Shown here piece after piece: positions 11,182-20,660 of a stretch of 64,000 bases of DNA; positions within the stretch are counted from its first letter, which is position 1, and each line of letters opens with the position of its first letter. The DNA is taken from NCBI GenBank assembly GCA_039583875.1, contig CM077164.1:64191043-64255042 (forward strand), written 5' to 3'. Position numbers and translations under genes: made by a program. The notes beneath the pieces were generated by a model. It saw only the letters and a list, made by a program, of their open reading frames with translations, was not told the DNA's origin and searched no databases. Source of the DNA: Platanthera guangdongensis (taxonomy: Eukaryota > Streptophyta > Magnoliopsida > Asparagales > Orchidaceae).

Positions 11182-11978
11182 GGCCTGTCTAATCGACAAA
11201 CCTTAATAATAAGAAGAATACAAGCTTTCAAGATTATTATTGGAAAAATTTCTGCAGCCGTCTCTCTCTCTAAGTCGTCGTTTCCTCTCTCTCTATTCAC
11301 GGAACGAAAGCCGCCGCCGCCGCTATTCTTCTCCGACAATGGCTTCGATTTTTAGAGGAAATAGACTGAAGAAGTTTTACAGACCGAGACCGTTTCTCAA
11401 CTGCTCATCCTTTTTCCCGATCGTGTAAGACAAGGAAGATTCCAGATCTGTTGCCGAGATTTTCTTCATCTTTTCTGAAAGTGCCGCAAAGCTTACAAGA
11501 AGAAGATCCTGATTGCTGTTTGCAGATCTGACAGAAAAATCATTGTTTGTATTTTCGTAAACAATTTTTCATTCTTGTAGGAGAAGTTTTCTCCGAGTGT
11601 AGGAGTTTTCCACTCCGAGTTTGTAGGAAGTTTTGCCTTCCGAGTTGTAGATCCAATTGGTTGGATTGAGTTTGTAGGAACTTTGTTCCGAGGGTAGGAT
11701 TGATTTTCAATCCGAGATAGTGGAGTAGCCGAGTCTAGTATATTGCTAGATCGGTGAGGGAAAGTGGATGTACCTAAGATCGGGGAACCACTATAAATCT
11801 TGTCTCTTCTGTGATAATTTGGTAGATAGATCTGTGCTGTGTTCTGAGATTTTTTATTCCGCAAAAGACGCACAACTCATCTATTCACCCCCTCTAGGTG
11901 TTTTAGGTTGACAATTATTATCTTTCAGCCCCTGATACCTCTCATTGGGAGAGAACGCGCAAGAGGAAAACTGCCGCT

Positions 11979-12170
11979 GCCAGCAAGACCTGCGGACTCA
12001 GTTTTCCAGTCCTCCACAGCTTGCCAGCAAGACCTGCGGACTCAGTTTTCTAGTCCTCCACAGCTTGCCAGCAAGACCCGCAGACTCAGTTTTTTAGTCC
12101 TCCACAGCTTCCCAGCAAGCCCCGCAGACTCAGTTTTCTAGTCCTCCACAGCTTTCCATCAAGCCGCGCG
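11979..12170. repeat. 44-bp minisatellite, about 4 copies
   Basis: Units start at 11979, 12023, 12067 and 12111, exactly 44 bases apart, each beginning near CCAGCAAGACC and containing CTCAGTTTT and CCTCCACAGCTT. A fifth partial copy starts at about 12155. The origin is not recognised. The tandem lies between the end of Copia-1 and the next minisatellite. Confidence 0.9.
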
Positions 12171-12374
12171 GCCTGCCAGCAGCCTCTTTTCCTTAGCCTC
12201 TGGCAACTCCTTCCTCAACCGCCAGCTTCCCACACTGTACCCTTTATTTCTTTCTCATGTAAAGGTACTTTGAGCAAGTCGTAATCTTGTTTCTTGATGA
12301 AAGGAAAGCCCGTCGCAAGAGTGGAATTTAAGCCTCGGTGGGCGAAGTTTGTTGTTGCCGCTGCTAGCTGCTCT

Positions 12375-13160
12375 TCGCTTCTTCTCTACTCAGCAAACTT
12401 CTCCTCTGCTCAGCAAGCTTCTGCTCTGCTCAGCAAGCTTCTCCTCTGCTCAGCAAGCTTCTCTGCTCAGCAAGTTTCTTCTCTGCTCAGCAAGCTTATT
12501 CTCTGCTAAGCAAGCTTCTCTGCTCAGCAAGCTTTTTCTCTGCTCAGCAAGCTTCTTCTCTGCTGAGCAAGCTTCTCTGCTCAGCAAGTTTCTTCTCTGC
12601 TCAGCAAGCTTCTCTGCTCAACAAGTTTCTTCTCTGCTCAGCAAGCTTCTTCTCTGCTGAACAAGCTTCTCTGCTCAGCAAGCTTATTCTCTGCTGAGCA
12701 AGCTTCTTCTCTGCTGAGCAAGCTTCTTCTCTGCTGAGCAAGCTTCTCTGCTCAGCAAGCTTTTTCTCTGCTCAGCAAGCTTCTTCTCTGCTAAGCAAGC
12801 TTCTTTGCTCAGCAAGCTTATTCTCTGCTGAGCAAGCTTCTCTACTCAGCATGTTTCTTCTCTGCTCAGTAAGCTTATTCTCTGCTGAGCAAGCTTCTCT
12901 GCTCAGTAAGTTTCTTCTCTGCTCAGCAAGCTTCTTCTTTGCTGAGCAAGCTTCTCTACTCAGCAAGCTTCTTCTCTGCTCAGCAAGCTTCTTCTTTTCT
13001 CAGCAAGCCTCTCTGCTCAGCAAGCTTCTTCTCTGCTCAGCAAGTATCTTCTTTGCTCAGCAAGCTTCTCCTCTGCTCAGCAAGCTTCTCCTCTGCTCAG
13101 CAAGCTTATCCTCTGCTCAACAAGCTTCTCCTCTGCTCAACAAGCTTCTCCTCTGCTCAT
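12375..13160. repeat. CTCAGCAAGCTTCT minisatellite, about 40 copies
   Basis: Nearly 800 bases are built from 18-21-base variants of TCTGCTCAGCAAGCTTCT, alternating with GCTGAGCAAGCTT forms. Several frames stay open (for example 12851-13351) because the unit has few stops. Those ORFs are repeat artefacts with leucine/serine-rich low complexity, not genes. Confidence 0.92.
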
Positions 13161-13417
13161 CAGCCTTTTCCGCTAATCAATCGTCTACTCGACAGCTCCT
13201 GATCAACCCTCCCAACCATCACACTCGAATCGACGCCCTTCTCTCCTCAATCCCCGCAACCCTTGAACAAGTATTTGCTCCACTCTCGAGCACTCAAAAG
13301 TTTTCTTCTCTCCTCTATCCCCACAACTTTCCTCAATCACCTTGCCCATGAGATCGAACACACCCCGTTAGCTGCTGGTGCCCGCGACAACATGCCCCCT
13401 TCCTTTTTCGAGCATCA
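13161..13417. other. non-coding segment before Gypsy-1 LTR remnant
   Basis: This 257-base pyrimidine-rich stretch has no recognisable gene or repeat. Homology to the complete Gypsy-1 LTR begins only at about 13418, so the missing upstream LTR half has been replaced by this and the minisatellites. Confidence 0.5.
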
Positions 13418-14047
13418 ACAACCGTGTTCACCGTGAATGTGCCCTAAGAGCATGGGATGTATGGTCGTGCGTGCCTACGCCTGTGATGAAGTGTTTTTAC
13501 ACTATACTGCTTGGTTATGCTAACAAAGTGCAGGAAAGGAGCATCGCCGCCCCGAGTTTAGGGGCAGTGTCGTTATAATTTGGTCAGCTTTAGCTGACCG
13601 CTGCTTTTATTTGCCACCGCTCGGTGGATTGTTGCTTGCAGGTGCTGCGAAGCCAAGTGGAAAATAGTGGGCTAAAGCCCTTGTTGCTGAGCCGACCCTC
13701 AAAGGCCTAATTATTGAGTGTTTTTTATTCTCATGTATGACCGTCCTGCATGCCGAGGTTTAGAAGACACTTTAATTTGAGTAAACTATTGTAAGGTCAT
13801 AAGGCCATGTACTCGTGTATTTGTACGTTCATTCCTGTTTTGTTTGAGTAGTGGACATTCATGCTTTTGGCTGGGTTCTTCATTTGCAACTTTTAAATTG
13901 CTTCCGCTAGAATGTACTTTGTGTAGGACGCTGGTTATTGGCAGGATGGCTTCCATTGAGTAACCTTCCGATCTGTCTGTGGTATATGGTGTCGGGCCCT
14001 GGCCGGACCTACTGCTATATGCTATGCAACGGATAGGGGGTGTTACA
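13418..14047 (+). repeat. Gypsy-1 5' LTR remnant
   Basis: The sequence from 'CCGTGTTCACCGTGAATGTG' to 'GGGGGTGTTACA' aligns with 20031-20660, the last 630 bases of the 3' LTR, with scattered differences. The promoter-bearing first 1.5 kb of the LTR is missing. Confidence 0.9.
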
Positions 14048-14049
14048 AT

Positions 14050-14060
14050 TTGGTATCAGA
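14050..14060 (+). other. Gypsy-1 primer-binding site
   Basis: TTGGTATCAGA lies two bases after the LTR end TGTTACA. It is the initiator-methionine tRNA type primer site. Confidence 0.8.
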
Positions 14061-14276
14061 CTACTGGTTTCGGTCAACTTAAATGAATTCGTGGACGAAT
14101 TCTTTTAAGTGGTGGTGAGCACATGTGTGTGCGTCATTGTTATAACATCAAAATAACCTATGAATGTCCCCTTAGGAATGAAAATACACGTGTTTGAGGA
14201 ACCTGTGTGTTCCTATAATTGATTTTTGCAATTTTGTTCGGTCACTTAATGATGTTTTGTTCGCCTATAGGTGACC

Positions 14277-15224
14277 ATGAGTGGTGTAAAGCCATCAGAA
14301 TGCTCGCTTTCTGAGGTATACAGTGCACCCAGCGACGTGCTTAAGACCCCTCCTTTGTTTGAAACCATAAGAAGGGTCGTTGAAGCGGTGTTCACTGTGA
14401 CTAATGCACAGCATGTAAGGAATGTGCAACCCCTTGCCCCTATTGTGGCTTCAACGCCGGGAGGCGTGATGAAGCAAATGACATTTGGTAGACCATCGGG
14501 TCAGCAGTTGAACATGCTTTTAGTGCAGGGAGCGCTCTCAGTTGACGAGTATTTGCAAGTAATTCTTATGATAAGCCTCTACCCATGCTTTGAGTTGGAG
14601 AACGAGCAGTCTATAGTCGATAGATTTTATAATGGTCTGCATAGCAGGCTGCGAATTTTACTTCTAGGACCAAAATTATTGGGATTCCGAGCCTTGGTGG
14701 AGTCGGCTAGATCTTTGGAAGTAGATTTGAGGAAGACTCACCAGATGTCAGTGAGCAGGGTATCGAACTCTGCAAGCCCTATGAGAGCTGTATCCCGCAG
14801 AACGCTGAAAAAGAGAGCTAGAACATCGACGAGCAAAGTTACTTACAACTGTCATACTTGTGGCAAGAAAGGGCACCCTGCCCGAGATTGTCGGGATGGT
14901 ACTCATAAGACAAATTAAGCTATGTCAGGAGCAGTTGAGGATTCTAGTGCAAAGGAAACGGGGTTCAAAATGCCGAACTCCTCAAAATCTGTGTTTCGTA
15001 AGTGGTATAAGAAGGCTGGGACTTCGGGTCCAGCCCCTCCTTCTAGTGCATCTGGGGTGACTACGAGCTGAACCCCGGGAGCATGCTATAATTATGGGAA
15101 GCCGGGGCATTTTGCCCATGATTGTTGGAGCGGACGCTCAAAGTCTGAGAAGAAGCCTAGAGAGTACAACCTGGTCCAGCAGGAGGCCAGGAAGCACGCT
15201 GACGGGGAGACAGGTACGGTTTGA
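14277..15224 (+). pseudogene. gag: Gypsy-1 gag
   Basis: ATG at 14277 follows GTGACC, and the same context occurs in Gypsy-2. The frame runs to TAA after HKTN at 14918, then in the same frame to TGA at 15222 with another stop (TGA) near 15070. There are two nucleocapsid knuckles: CHTCGKKGHPARDC (about 14849-14890, intact CCHC) and CYNYGKPGHFAHDC (about 15085-15125, second Cys replaced by Tyr). The central gag domain is shorter than usual for the clade, which suggests an internal deletion near 14460-14500. Confidence 0.85.
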
Positions 15225-15604
15225 ATTTATAGCAATTTAGCTTTAAATACTTGTTGCTCTTGCGCGTGTTAGCTTAGGACTATTTTGTGCGAGGCTATTT
15301 TTTCTTGTATTTATCCGGCGAGTGCACCGTTCGATTCGTAAGCTTCGCACTCCCTTTTTTCCAAAGGATTTGTATCGTGCATCGGAGTACCTTCTTCGAT
15401 GACAAAAGACAAATTAGATGCGTTGTTGTGTAATGGGTGCTCAATGCGCGCGGGTAGAGTCTGTTGCGTTTAGGTATGGATTGGGAGTCAAGAGTTTGAC
15501 TTGCAAGCGTCGTTACTACCGCTAGGGGAGCTCGACGTGATCTTTGGTATTGACTGACTCTCGGAGCAACAAGCATACATTGATCGAAATCGCAAGGAGG
15601 TCAG
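15225..15604 (+). pseudogene. Gypsy-1 protease remnant
   Basis: The aspartic protease signature is visible but dead. At 15333-15350 the frame reads D-S-stop-A-S-H-S, so the Gly codon after the catalytic Asp-Ser is TAA. Further on, FGID-stop-LSEQQ (TGA at 15555-15557) shows a lost Trp of the conserved IDWLS motif, consistent with TGG to TGA. The spacing is also compressed, which indicates deletions. Confidence 0.75.
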
Positions 15605-16939
15605 TTGGGAACTGGTCGTGAGACGACATTTGCGGGCTTGAAAGGGGCGAGCAAGATGTTGATGTTTGACCTTCAGGTGGTTAAGGTGGTTCGGCGCGGT
15701 GCCAAACCTGTGTCACGCTCTCCTTATCGGGTAACGCCTAAAGAGATGGCAGAACTGAAGGTTCAATTCCAGGAGTCGTTGGAACAGGGTTTTGTGCGTC
15801 CAAGTTCGTCATCTTGGAGCGCACCGATCCCTTCTATTAAGAAGAAGGACAGAAGCTTGAGACTTTGTATCGATTATCGAGAGCTGAACAAGCTAACGGA
15901 AAAGAACAAGTACTCGATCCCAAGGATTGATGACCTGTTTGATCAGTTAGTCGGGTCATCGATGTACTCGAAATTGGATCTTAAGTCTGATTATTATCAA
16001 CTGAGGATAAAGGAAAGTGACATCCCTAAGACAGCTTTTAGCACGAGATACGGGCATTATGAGTTTACGGTCATGCCGTTTGGGTTGACTAATGCGCTGT
16101 CTGTATTCATGGATCTGATGAACAGGACTTTCAGAGAGTACTTGGACCACTTTGTTATTGTCTTCATCGACGATATATTGGTGTACTCGCAGAGTGAGGA
16201 GGATCACTTTAAGCATCTACATTTAGTGTTGGAGACACTGAGGAGGAATCAACTGTACGCCAAGTTCTCCAAATACGAGTTTTGGTTGTCCTCAGTAGCA
16301 TTCCTTGGTCACATAATCAGTGGAGAGGGAATTGCGGTGGATCCGGCGAAGATTGTTGTTATACGAGAGTGTCCTGTGCTGTCTACGGTAACGGAAGTCC
16401 GGAGTTTTCTGGGGCTTGTCGGCTATTACATGCGCTTCGTGGAGAACTTCTCGCGGATAGCGTTACCCCTCACGACTCTGACGAGGAAAGAGCAGAAGTT
16501 TGTTTGGATGCTGGAGTGCGCACGAGCTTTTGAGGAGTTGAAGAGTCGGTTGACCACGACGCCAATTCTGAGTTCGCCGAGTGGGACTGAAGGCTTTGAG
16601 ATCTATAGTGATACTTCGGGCAGTGGATTGGGTTGTGTCCTACTGCAGCATGGAAGTGTGATAGCGTATGGCTCGCGACAGCTGAAAGGGTACGAGAGGA
16701 ATTATCCATTCCATGACTTGGAGTTAGCGGCCGTGATTTTTGCCTTGAAGCTGTGGAGGCACTACTTGTACGTGGTGAAGGTCGATATCTATACCGACCA
16801 CAAGAGCCTGAAATACTTATTGGATCGGAAGGATTTAAACATGCGACAACGGAGATGGATTGAGTTCCTGTGGGACTACACATTCAAGATTCATTATGTG
16901 GATGTGTTGAGTCGCAGGGCCCCAGCTCAACCCAATTAG
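15605..16939 (+). CDS. pol: Gypsy-1 reverse transcriptase and RNase H (open frame)
   Basis: This 444-codon open stretch lies inside a decayed pol. RT motifs include [37 protein letters not shown] and the catalytic FIDDILVYS (FIDD at 16163-16174). The RNase H part begins at about 16600 ([11 protein letters not shown]) and includes the metal-binding acidic residues in [11 protein letters not shown] and [11 protein letters not shown]. The segment before the end ([14 protein letters not shown]) is shortened, because the usual region ahead of LSR is deleted. The true polyprotein start lies upstream in gag, so 15605 is only the limit of the open frame. Confidence 0.88.
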   Translation: MGTGRETTFAGLKGASKMLMFDLQVVKVVRRGAKPVSRSPYRVTPKEMAELKVQFQESLEQGFVRPSSSSWSAPIPSIKKKDRSLRLCIDYRELNKLTEKNKYSIPRIDDLFDQLVGSSMYSKLDLKSDYYQLRIKESDIPKTAFSTRYGHYEFTVMPFGLTNALSVFMDLMNRTFREYLDHFVIVFIDDILVYSQSEEDHFKHLHLVLETLRRNQLYAKFSKYEFWLSSVAFLGHIISGEGIAVDPAKIVVIRECPVLSTVTEVRSFLGLVGYYMRFVENFSRIALPLTTLTRKEQKFVWMLECARAFEELKSRLTTTPILSSPSGTEGFEIYSDTSGSGLGCVLLQHGSVIAYGSRQLKGYERNYPFHDLELAAVIFALKLWRHYLYVVKVDIYTDHKSLKYLLDRKDLNMRQRRWIEFLWDYTFKIHYVDVLSRRAPAQPN

Positions 16940-17359
16940 CTGTCGGTTCATGACGAGCATTTGGTTCGAGAGTTGGAGGCATTGGAGATCTCATGCGTAG
17001 ACAAGAAGTCTAGTGCCGAGGCGTTATTGAACTGGTCGGAAGTTCAGTGTGACCTGACTGATCGGATTCGGCAGGCTCTAGATTTGGATGGTCGCATGAA
17101 GCAAATCATGGTTGAGGCTTTGGATGTGTCAAATTCCTAATTTGAGGTCGTGGATGGATTACTATGGAAAGATGGTCGTCTGTGCATCCCAAATGTGGGC
17201 AAATTACGGGTGGAATTGTTGTACGAGGCGCATCATACTAAGTACTCGATTCACCCGGGGAGCACGAAGATGTACCGTGATGTGAAGAGATTGTTCTGGT
17301 GGCTAGGACTTAAGAAGGATGTGGCACTGTCGTGGCGAAGTGTCAAACGTGCGCCTTAG
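16940..17359 (+). pseudogene. Gypsy-1 RNase H/integrase linker and zinc-binding domain
   Basis: The frame of the RT continues after TAG at 16937-16939, with a further TAA near 17138. From about 17150 it encodes the integrase HHCC N-terminus: histidines in LLYEAHHTKYSIHPGSTKMYRDVKRLFWW are present, but the CQTC pair lies in another frame (17332 on). A frameshift at about 17325-17345 therefore splits the zinc-binding domain. Confidence 0.8.
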
Positions 17360-18489
17360 TGAAGGTGGAGTGCCAAAATACTGGGGGATTCTTGAAGTCC
17401 TTGCCTATTCCGGAGTGGAAGTTCGACGACATTACTATGGACTTTGTGTATGGTTTGCCAAGGTCACAGAAGGGAAACGACGCCATCTGGGTGGTCGTGG
17501 ATCGTTTGATGAAAGTGTCGCACTTCATTCCGCATAGGAAGGATGATTCTGTGGAGAAATTGGCAAAATTATATGCGGATAATATTGTACGGCTTCACGG
17601 TGTGCCCCGCAACATCGTGAGTGACCGAGATGGGCGGTTCACGTCAAATGATTGGAGGTTGGTGCATCAAATGTTGGGAACAAAGATGAGTTTCAGCATA
17701 GCCTTTCATCCGCAGACGGATGGTCAGACCGAGAGGGTCAACAGGATGATGGAAGACATGCTTCGCATGTGTGTTCTGGATTTTAGGAAGCAGTGGGAAG
17801 ATCACCTATACTTGGTGGAATTCGCGTACAACAATAGCTACCAGGCTAGCATTCAAATGGCACCCTTCGAGACCCTTTATGGTAGAAGATATCGCACGCC
17901 GTTGTCTTGGTTGGAAATGGGTGAGTCAAAGTTGTACAAGCGACAAGATGTGGAAGTTACAACGTCATTGGTTCGAACGATTCGAGAAAGATTGTTAATC
18001 GCTCAGGACCGCCAAGCTAAGTACTATAACGCCAAGTATAAGAACATGGAGTTCGTAGTCGGTGACTGGGTGTACTTGAATATCAAGTCGTTCACGGGTG
18101 TCTCGCGGGTACGGCGCTTGAATAAGCTAAGCCCGAGGTACCTTGGACCGTTTGAGGTTCTGGAGAGGATTGGCGAAGCAGCTTATCGATTGAGGCTATC
18201 AGTGGAGCTAAGCGGTCTACACGACATATTCCACATATTGGTGCTGCGGAAGGTGATGCAAGAGCCTTCACAAGTGATTGCGGTCGATCAAGTGTCGGTC
18301 GATAATGGGTTAACGATGAAGGTCAAGCCCGTTCGCATTGAGGACTCAGAAGTCAAGCGATTGCATAACAAGGATATCAGGATGGTCAAGGTCAGTTGGG
18401 ACAACTGCGGTCGGGTGGAGCTCTCGTGGGAGCGAGAGCAGACCATGCTTGAGGAGTACCCGGAGTTATTCCACTCAGGTACCGTTTAA
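17332..18489 (+). CDS. int: Gypsy-1 integrase core and chromodomain-like tail
   Basis: The open frame starts within CQTCALVKVECQ. The catalytic triad is intact: Asp in ITMDFVYGLPRS, Asp in VSDRDGRFTS and Glu in FHPQTDGQTERVNRMMED. The C-terminal GPFEVLERIGEAAYRL segment is the Gypsy integrase GPY/F module, followed by LSGLHDIFHILVLRK and a chromodomain-like end finishing at EYPELFHSGTV. It is separated from RT by a frameshift and stops, so it is unlikely to be made in this copy. It would insert element cDNA, and the chromodomain-like tail would steer it to chromatin. Confidence 0.88.
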   Translation: MAKCQTCALVKVECQNTGGFLKSLPIPEWKFDDITMDFVYGLPRSQKGNDAIWVVVDRLMKVSHFIPHRKDDSVEKLAKLYADNIVRLHGVPRNIVSDRDGRFTSNDWRLVHQMLGTKMSFSIAFHPQTDGQTERVNRMMEDMLRMCVLDFRKQWEDHLYLVEFAYNNSYQASIQMAPFETLYGRRYRTPLSWLEMGESKLYKRQDVEVTTSLVRTIRERLLIAQDRQAKYYNAKYKNMEFVVGDWVYLNIKSFTGVSRVRRLNKLSPRYLGPFEVLERIGEAAYRLRLSVELSGLHDIFHILVLRKVMQEPSQVIAVDQVSVDNGLTMKVKPVRIEDSEVKRLHNKDIRMVKVSWDNCGRVELSWEREQTMLEEYPELFHSGTV

Positions 18490-18539
18490 GTTTTGTTTTT
18501 TTTTCTTTCCTTTATATAATTTCGGGATGAAATTCTTTT

Positions 18540-18552
18540 AAGAGGGAGAGAG
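18540..18552 (+). other. Gypsy-1 polypurine tract
   Basis: AAGAGGGAGAGAG ends immediately before the LTR start TGTAGCACCCC at 18553. Confidence 0.8.
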
Positions 18553-20660
18553 TGTAGCACCCCGAAACTCAAAAGAGCGACGGGTGGCATTTTGAGCCAA
18601 GTTTGGAACTTGGTAGGGGTCACACGGCCTGGGACACAGGCATGTCCCAGGGGCGTGTCGTGCTTGGGTTCGACGATGGCTGTGTGGTCGACGAACTTCA
18701 GTCAACGATCATCGAGCAGCGAACACGGCCTGGGACACGGGCGTGTCCCAGGCCATGTCCTACTCGGGTGGTTGGCCAAGTTGTGTTGGGGGTGAAACAT
18801 GGCCTGGAGCCCGGGCGTGTTCAAGCTGACACGGGCGTGTCAAATCCGACACGGACGTGTCAAATACCCGTGTTCTTCTCGGGTGGGTGTTAGTCCTATG
18901 TCGAAGGAGGAACACGCCCAGCTATACGAGTGTGTACTGGATGACACGGGCGTGTCAAGCCTGACACGGGCGTGTCGAGAGCCAGTGTACTTTTCGGGAC
19001 ACTACGGTTTCGGCAGCGAATGGGGCAAACGGCCTTGGACACAGGCATGTCACTAGCCGTGTTGGGCCCAAGTTTTGATTTTTCAGTGCGAATCGTGGCC
19101 GTTTGTTTCCTTATTTTGGGATCCAACGGTTCAGGGATGTACTGGTTGGGTTATACATGTGAATAGGGTTTGGATGCATTCATTTCTCTTGAGCCATCTC
19201 TTTCTAAAGTTCTAGAGAGAGGAGAGAGCAAGGAAGAAGAAGGAAGATTGATCCAGCTGCCGGCGGAGCTTCGGAGCCCCAAATCGCAAGCCAACTTCGG
19301 ATCTACGGAGGCGAGGACATTGCGGTGCTTTTCATCCGCATAAATTTCCATGGTGCGAAAGAGGAATACTAGGATAACGATTCTCATCTTAGGACATGTG
19401 AAGTCCTCTTTTCCTTTGTATAGGAAGCCCGCTCTCGCGAGTTTGCGGTGAATGTGAGGCATTCCTTCGGGTAGACATGAATAGTCCCCGTTGTTTTGCA
19501 TGTAGAGTCTGTATTCGAGAAACGGATATAGGCATGATGTGTGAAGCCTACCCGGACAAGTTAGTCTGGATCGGTGATGTTGAATTGCATGATTGGTCGT
19601 AGAAGACTCTGCGCAGTTATTTGTTTTTCGGGTTTTCTATATAGTAGATTGCAACAGGGAACCTTGAACACTAACTCTAAGGTGCACCCGGAAAACAGGG
19701 TAGTTGCGTGATTCTGCCATCTTGGTGGCCTGGGAGTCAACTTGCACATAACTGGGTTATGTGAAGTGTATGATCAAATTGGGACTCAGGAAAGCTAACC
19801 CGCGCATATGGCTTAAATTGACGTTGTGATGTGAGCAACGGGTTAGGCGGAACCGTACCCGCTCTATGTCGTTCGGTACAAGCGACCTAAAGGTACATGG
19901 GACTTGTCGTTGGCATAGATAGTAGGTCTCGGGTTGTCTATGGCTTAAATTGACGTGACATCGGCCAGAAAGACCTATTTGCTCACAAGAAATTATCGTC
20001 CAAGGGGCGGTGGTGAGACAGCGGACTTTGACCGTATTCACCGTGAATGTGACCTGAGAGCACGGGGTGTGTGGTCGTGCGTGCCTACGCCAGTGATGAA
20101 GTGTTTTTACACTATACTGCTTGGTTATGCTAACAAAGTACGGGTAAGGAGCATCGCCGCCCCGAGTTTGGGGGCGGGGTCGTTATAATTTGGTTAGCTT
20201 TAGCTGACCGTTGCTTTTGTTTTCCACTGCTCGGTGGATTGTTGCTTGCAGGTGCTGCGGAGCCAAGTGGCAAATAGCGGGCTAAAGCCCTTGTTGCTGA
20301 GCCGGCCCTTGAAGGCCTAATTTTTGAGTGTTTTCTTTTATTCTCATGTATGACCGGCCTGCGTGCCGAGGTTTGGAAGACACTTTAATTTGAGTAAACT
20401 ATTGTAAGGCCATAAGGCCATGTGCTCGTGTATTTGTATGTTCATTCCTGTTGGGTTTGAGTGGTGGACATTCATGCTTTTGGCTGGGTTCTTTATTTGC
20501 AACTTTTAAATTGCTTCTGCTAGAATGTACTCTGTGTAGGATGTTGGTTATTGGCATGATGGTTTTAATTGAGTAACCTTTCGGTCTGTCTGTGGTATAT
20601 GGCGTCGGGCCTCGACCGGACCTACTGCTATATGTTATGCGACGGATTGGGGGTGTTACA
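18553..20660 (+). repeat. Gypsy-1 3' LTR (complete, 2108 bp)
   Basis: It starts TGTAGCACCCC and ends GGGGGTGTTACA, an imperfect terminal inverted repeat typical of Gypsy LTRs. The first 450 bases carry GACACGGGCGTGTC palindromes. The last 630 bases match 13418-14047. The LTR is the same family and almost the same length as the split solo LTR at 44373-59806 (2120 bp when Copia-3 is removed). Confidence 0.92.
18620..18990. repeat. GACACGGGCGTGTC palindrome cluster (Gypsy-1 LTR)
   Basis: Seven or more dyads occur. At 18727-18754 the arms are 12 bases (GGCCTGGGACAC with GTGTCCCAGGCC) around GGGC. At 18628-18651 a version has one mismatched pair. At 18827-18842 and again near 18943-18980 shorter arms (TGACAC with GTGTCA, and a GTGTCG form) occur. 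All share a central GACAC-GGGC-GTGTC. Confidence 0.85.

Larger units (their letters stand above)
182..11927 (+). mobile_element. Copia-1, Sirevirus-like LTR retrotransposon
   Basis: The order is 5' LTR (truncated at its left end), primer-binding site, gag, protease, integrase, reverse transcriptase, RNase H, spacer, envelope-like ORF, polypurine tract and 3' LTR. Integrase before reverse transcriptase identifies Ty1/Copia. A long ORF between pol and the 3' LTR is the hallmark of envelope-like Sireviruses (the SIRE1 group). Gag and pol occupy one reading frame from 1409 to 6892 with no frameshift but several stops. Over the shared stretch the two LTRs differ at only a few per cent of positions by eye, for example about 4 differences in the first 260 bases. 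Confidence 0.92.
10000..11927 (+). repeat. Copia-1 3' LTR (complete, 1928 bp)
   Basis: It starts TGTTGAGACC directly after the polypurine tract and ends ATCTTTCA at 11927. It includes the 780-base left part missing from the 5' copy. The region 10320-11050 carries the palindrome array, and a TATA box lies at 11174-11181. The sequence beyond 11927 is unrelated and rich in minisatellites. Confidence 0.92.
13418..20660 (+). mobile_element. Gypsy-1, chromovirus-like LTR retrotransposon
   Basis: The order is LTR remnant, primer-binding site, gag, protease remnant, RT, RNase H, integrase with a chromodomain-like tail, polypurine tract and LTR. RT before integrase identifies Ty3/Gypsy. The C-terminal module (PVRIEDSEVKRLHNK..ELSWERE) resembles the tail of Tekay/Del-type chromoviruses. 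The complete 3' LTR is 2108 bp, while the 5' LTR keeps only its last 630 bp. Protease and the integrase junction are broken, but RT-RNase H is open. Confidence 0.9.

Noticed and set aside
12294..13351. Several leucine/serine-rich ORFs
   Set aside because: Translation of a minisatellite; no domain, and overlapping frames are equally open.
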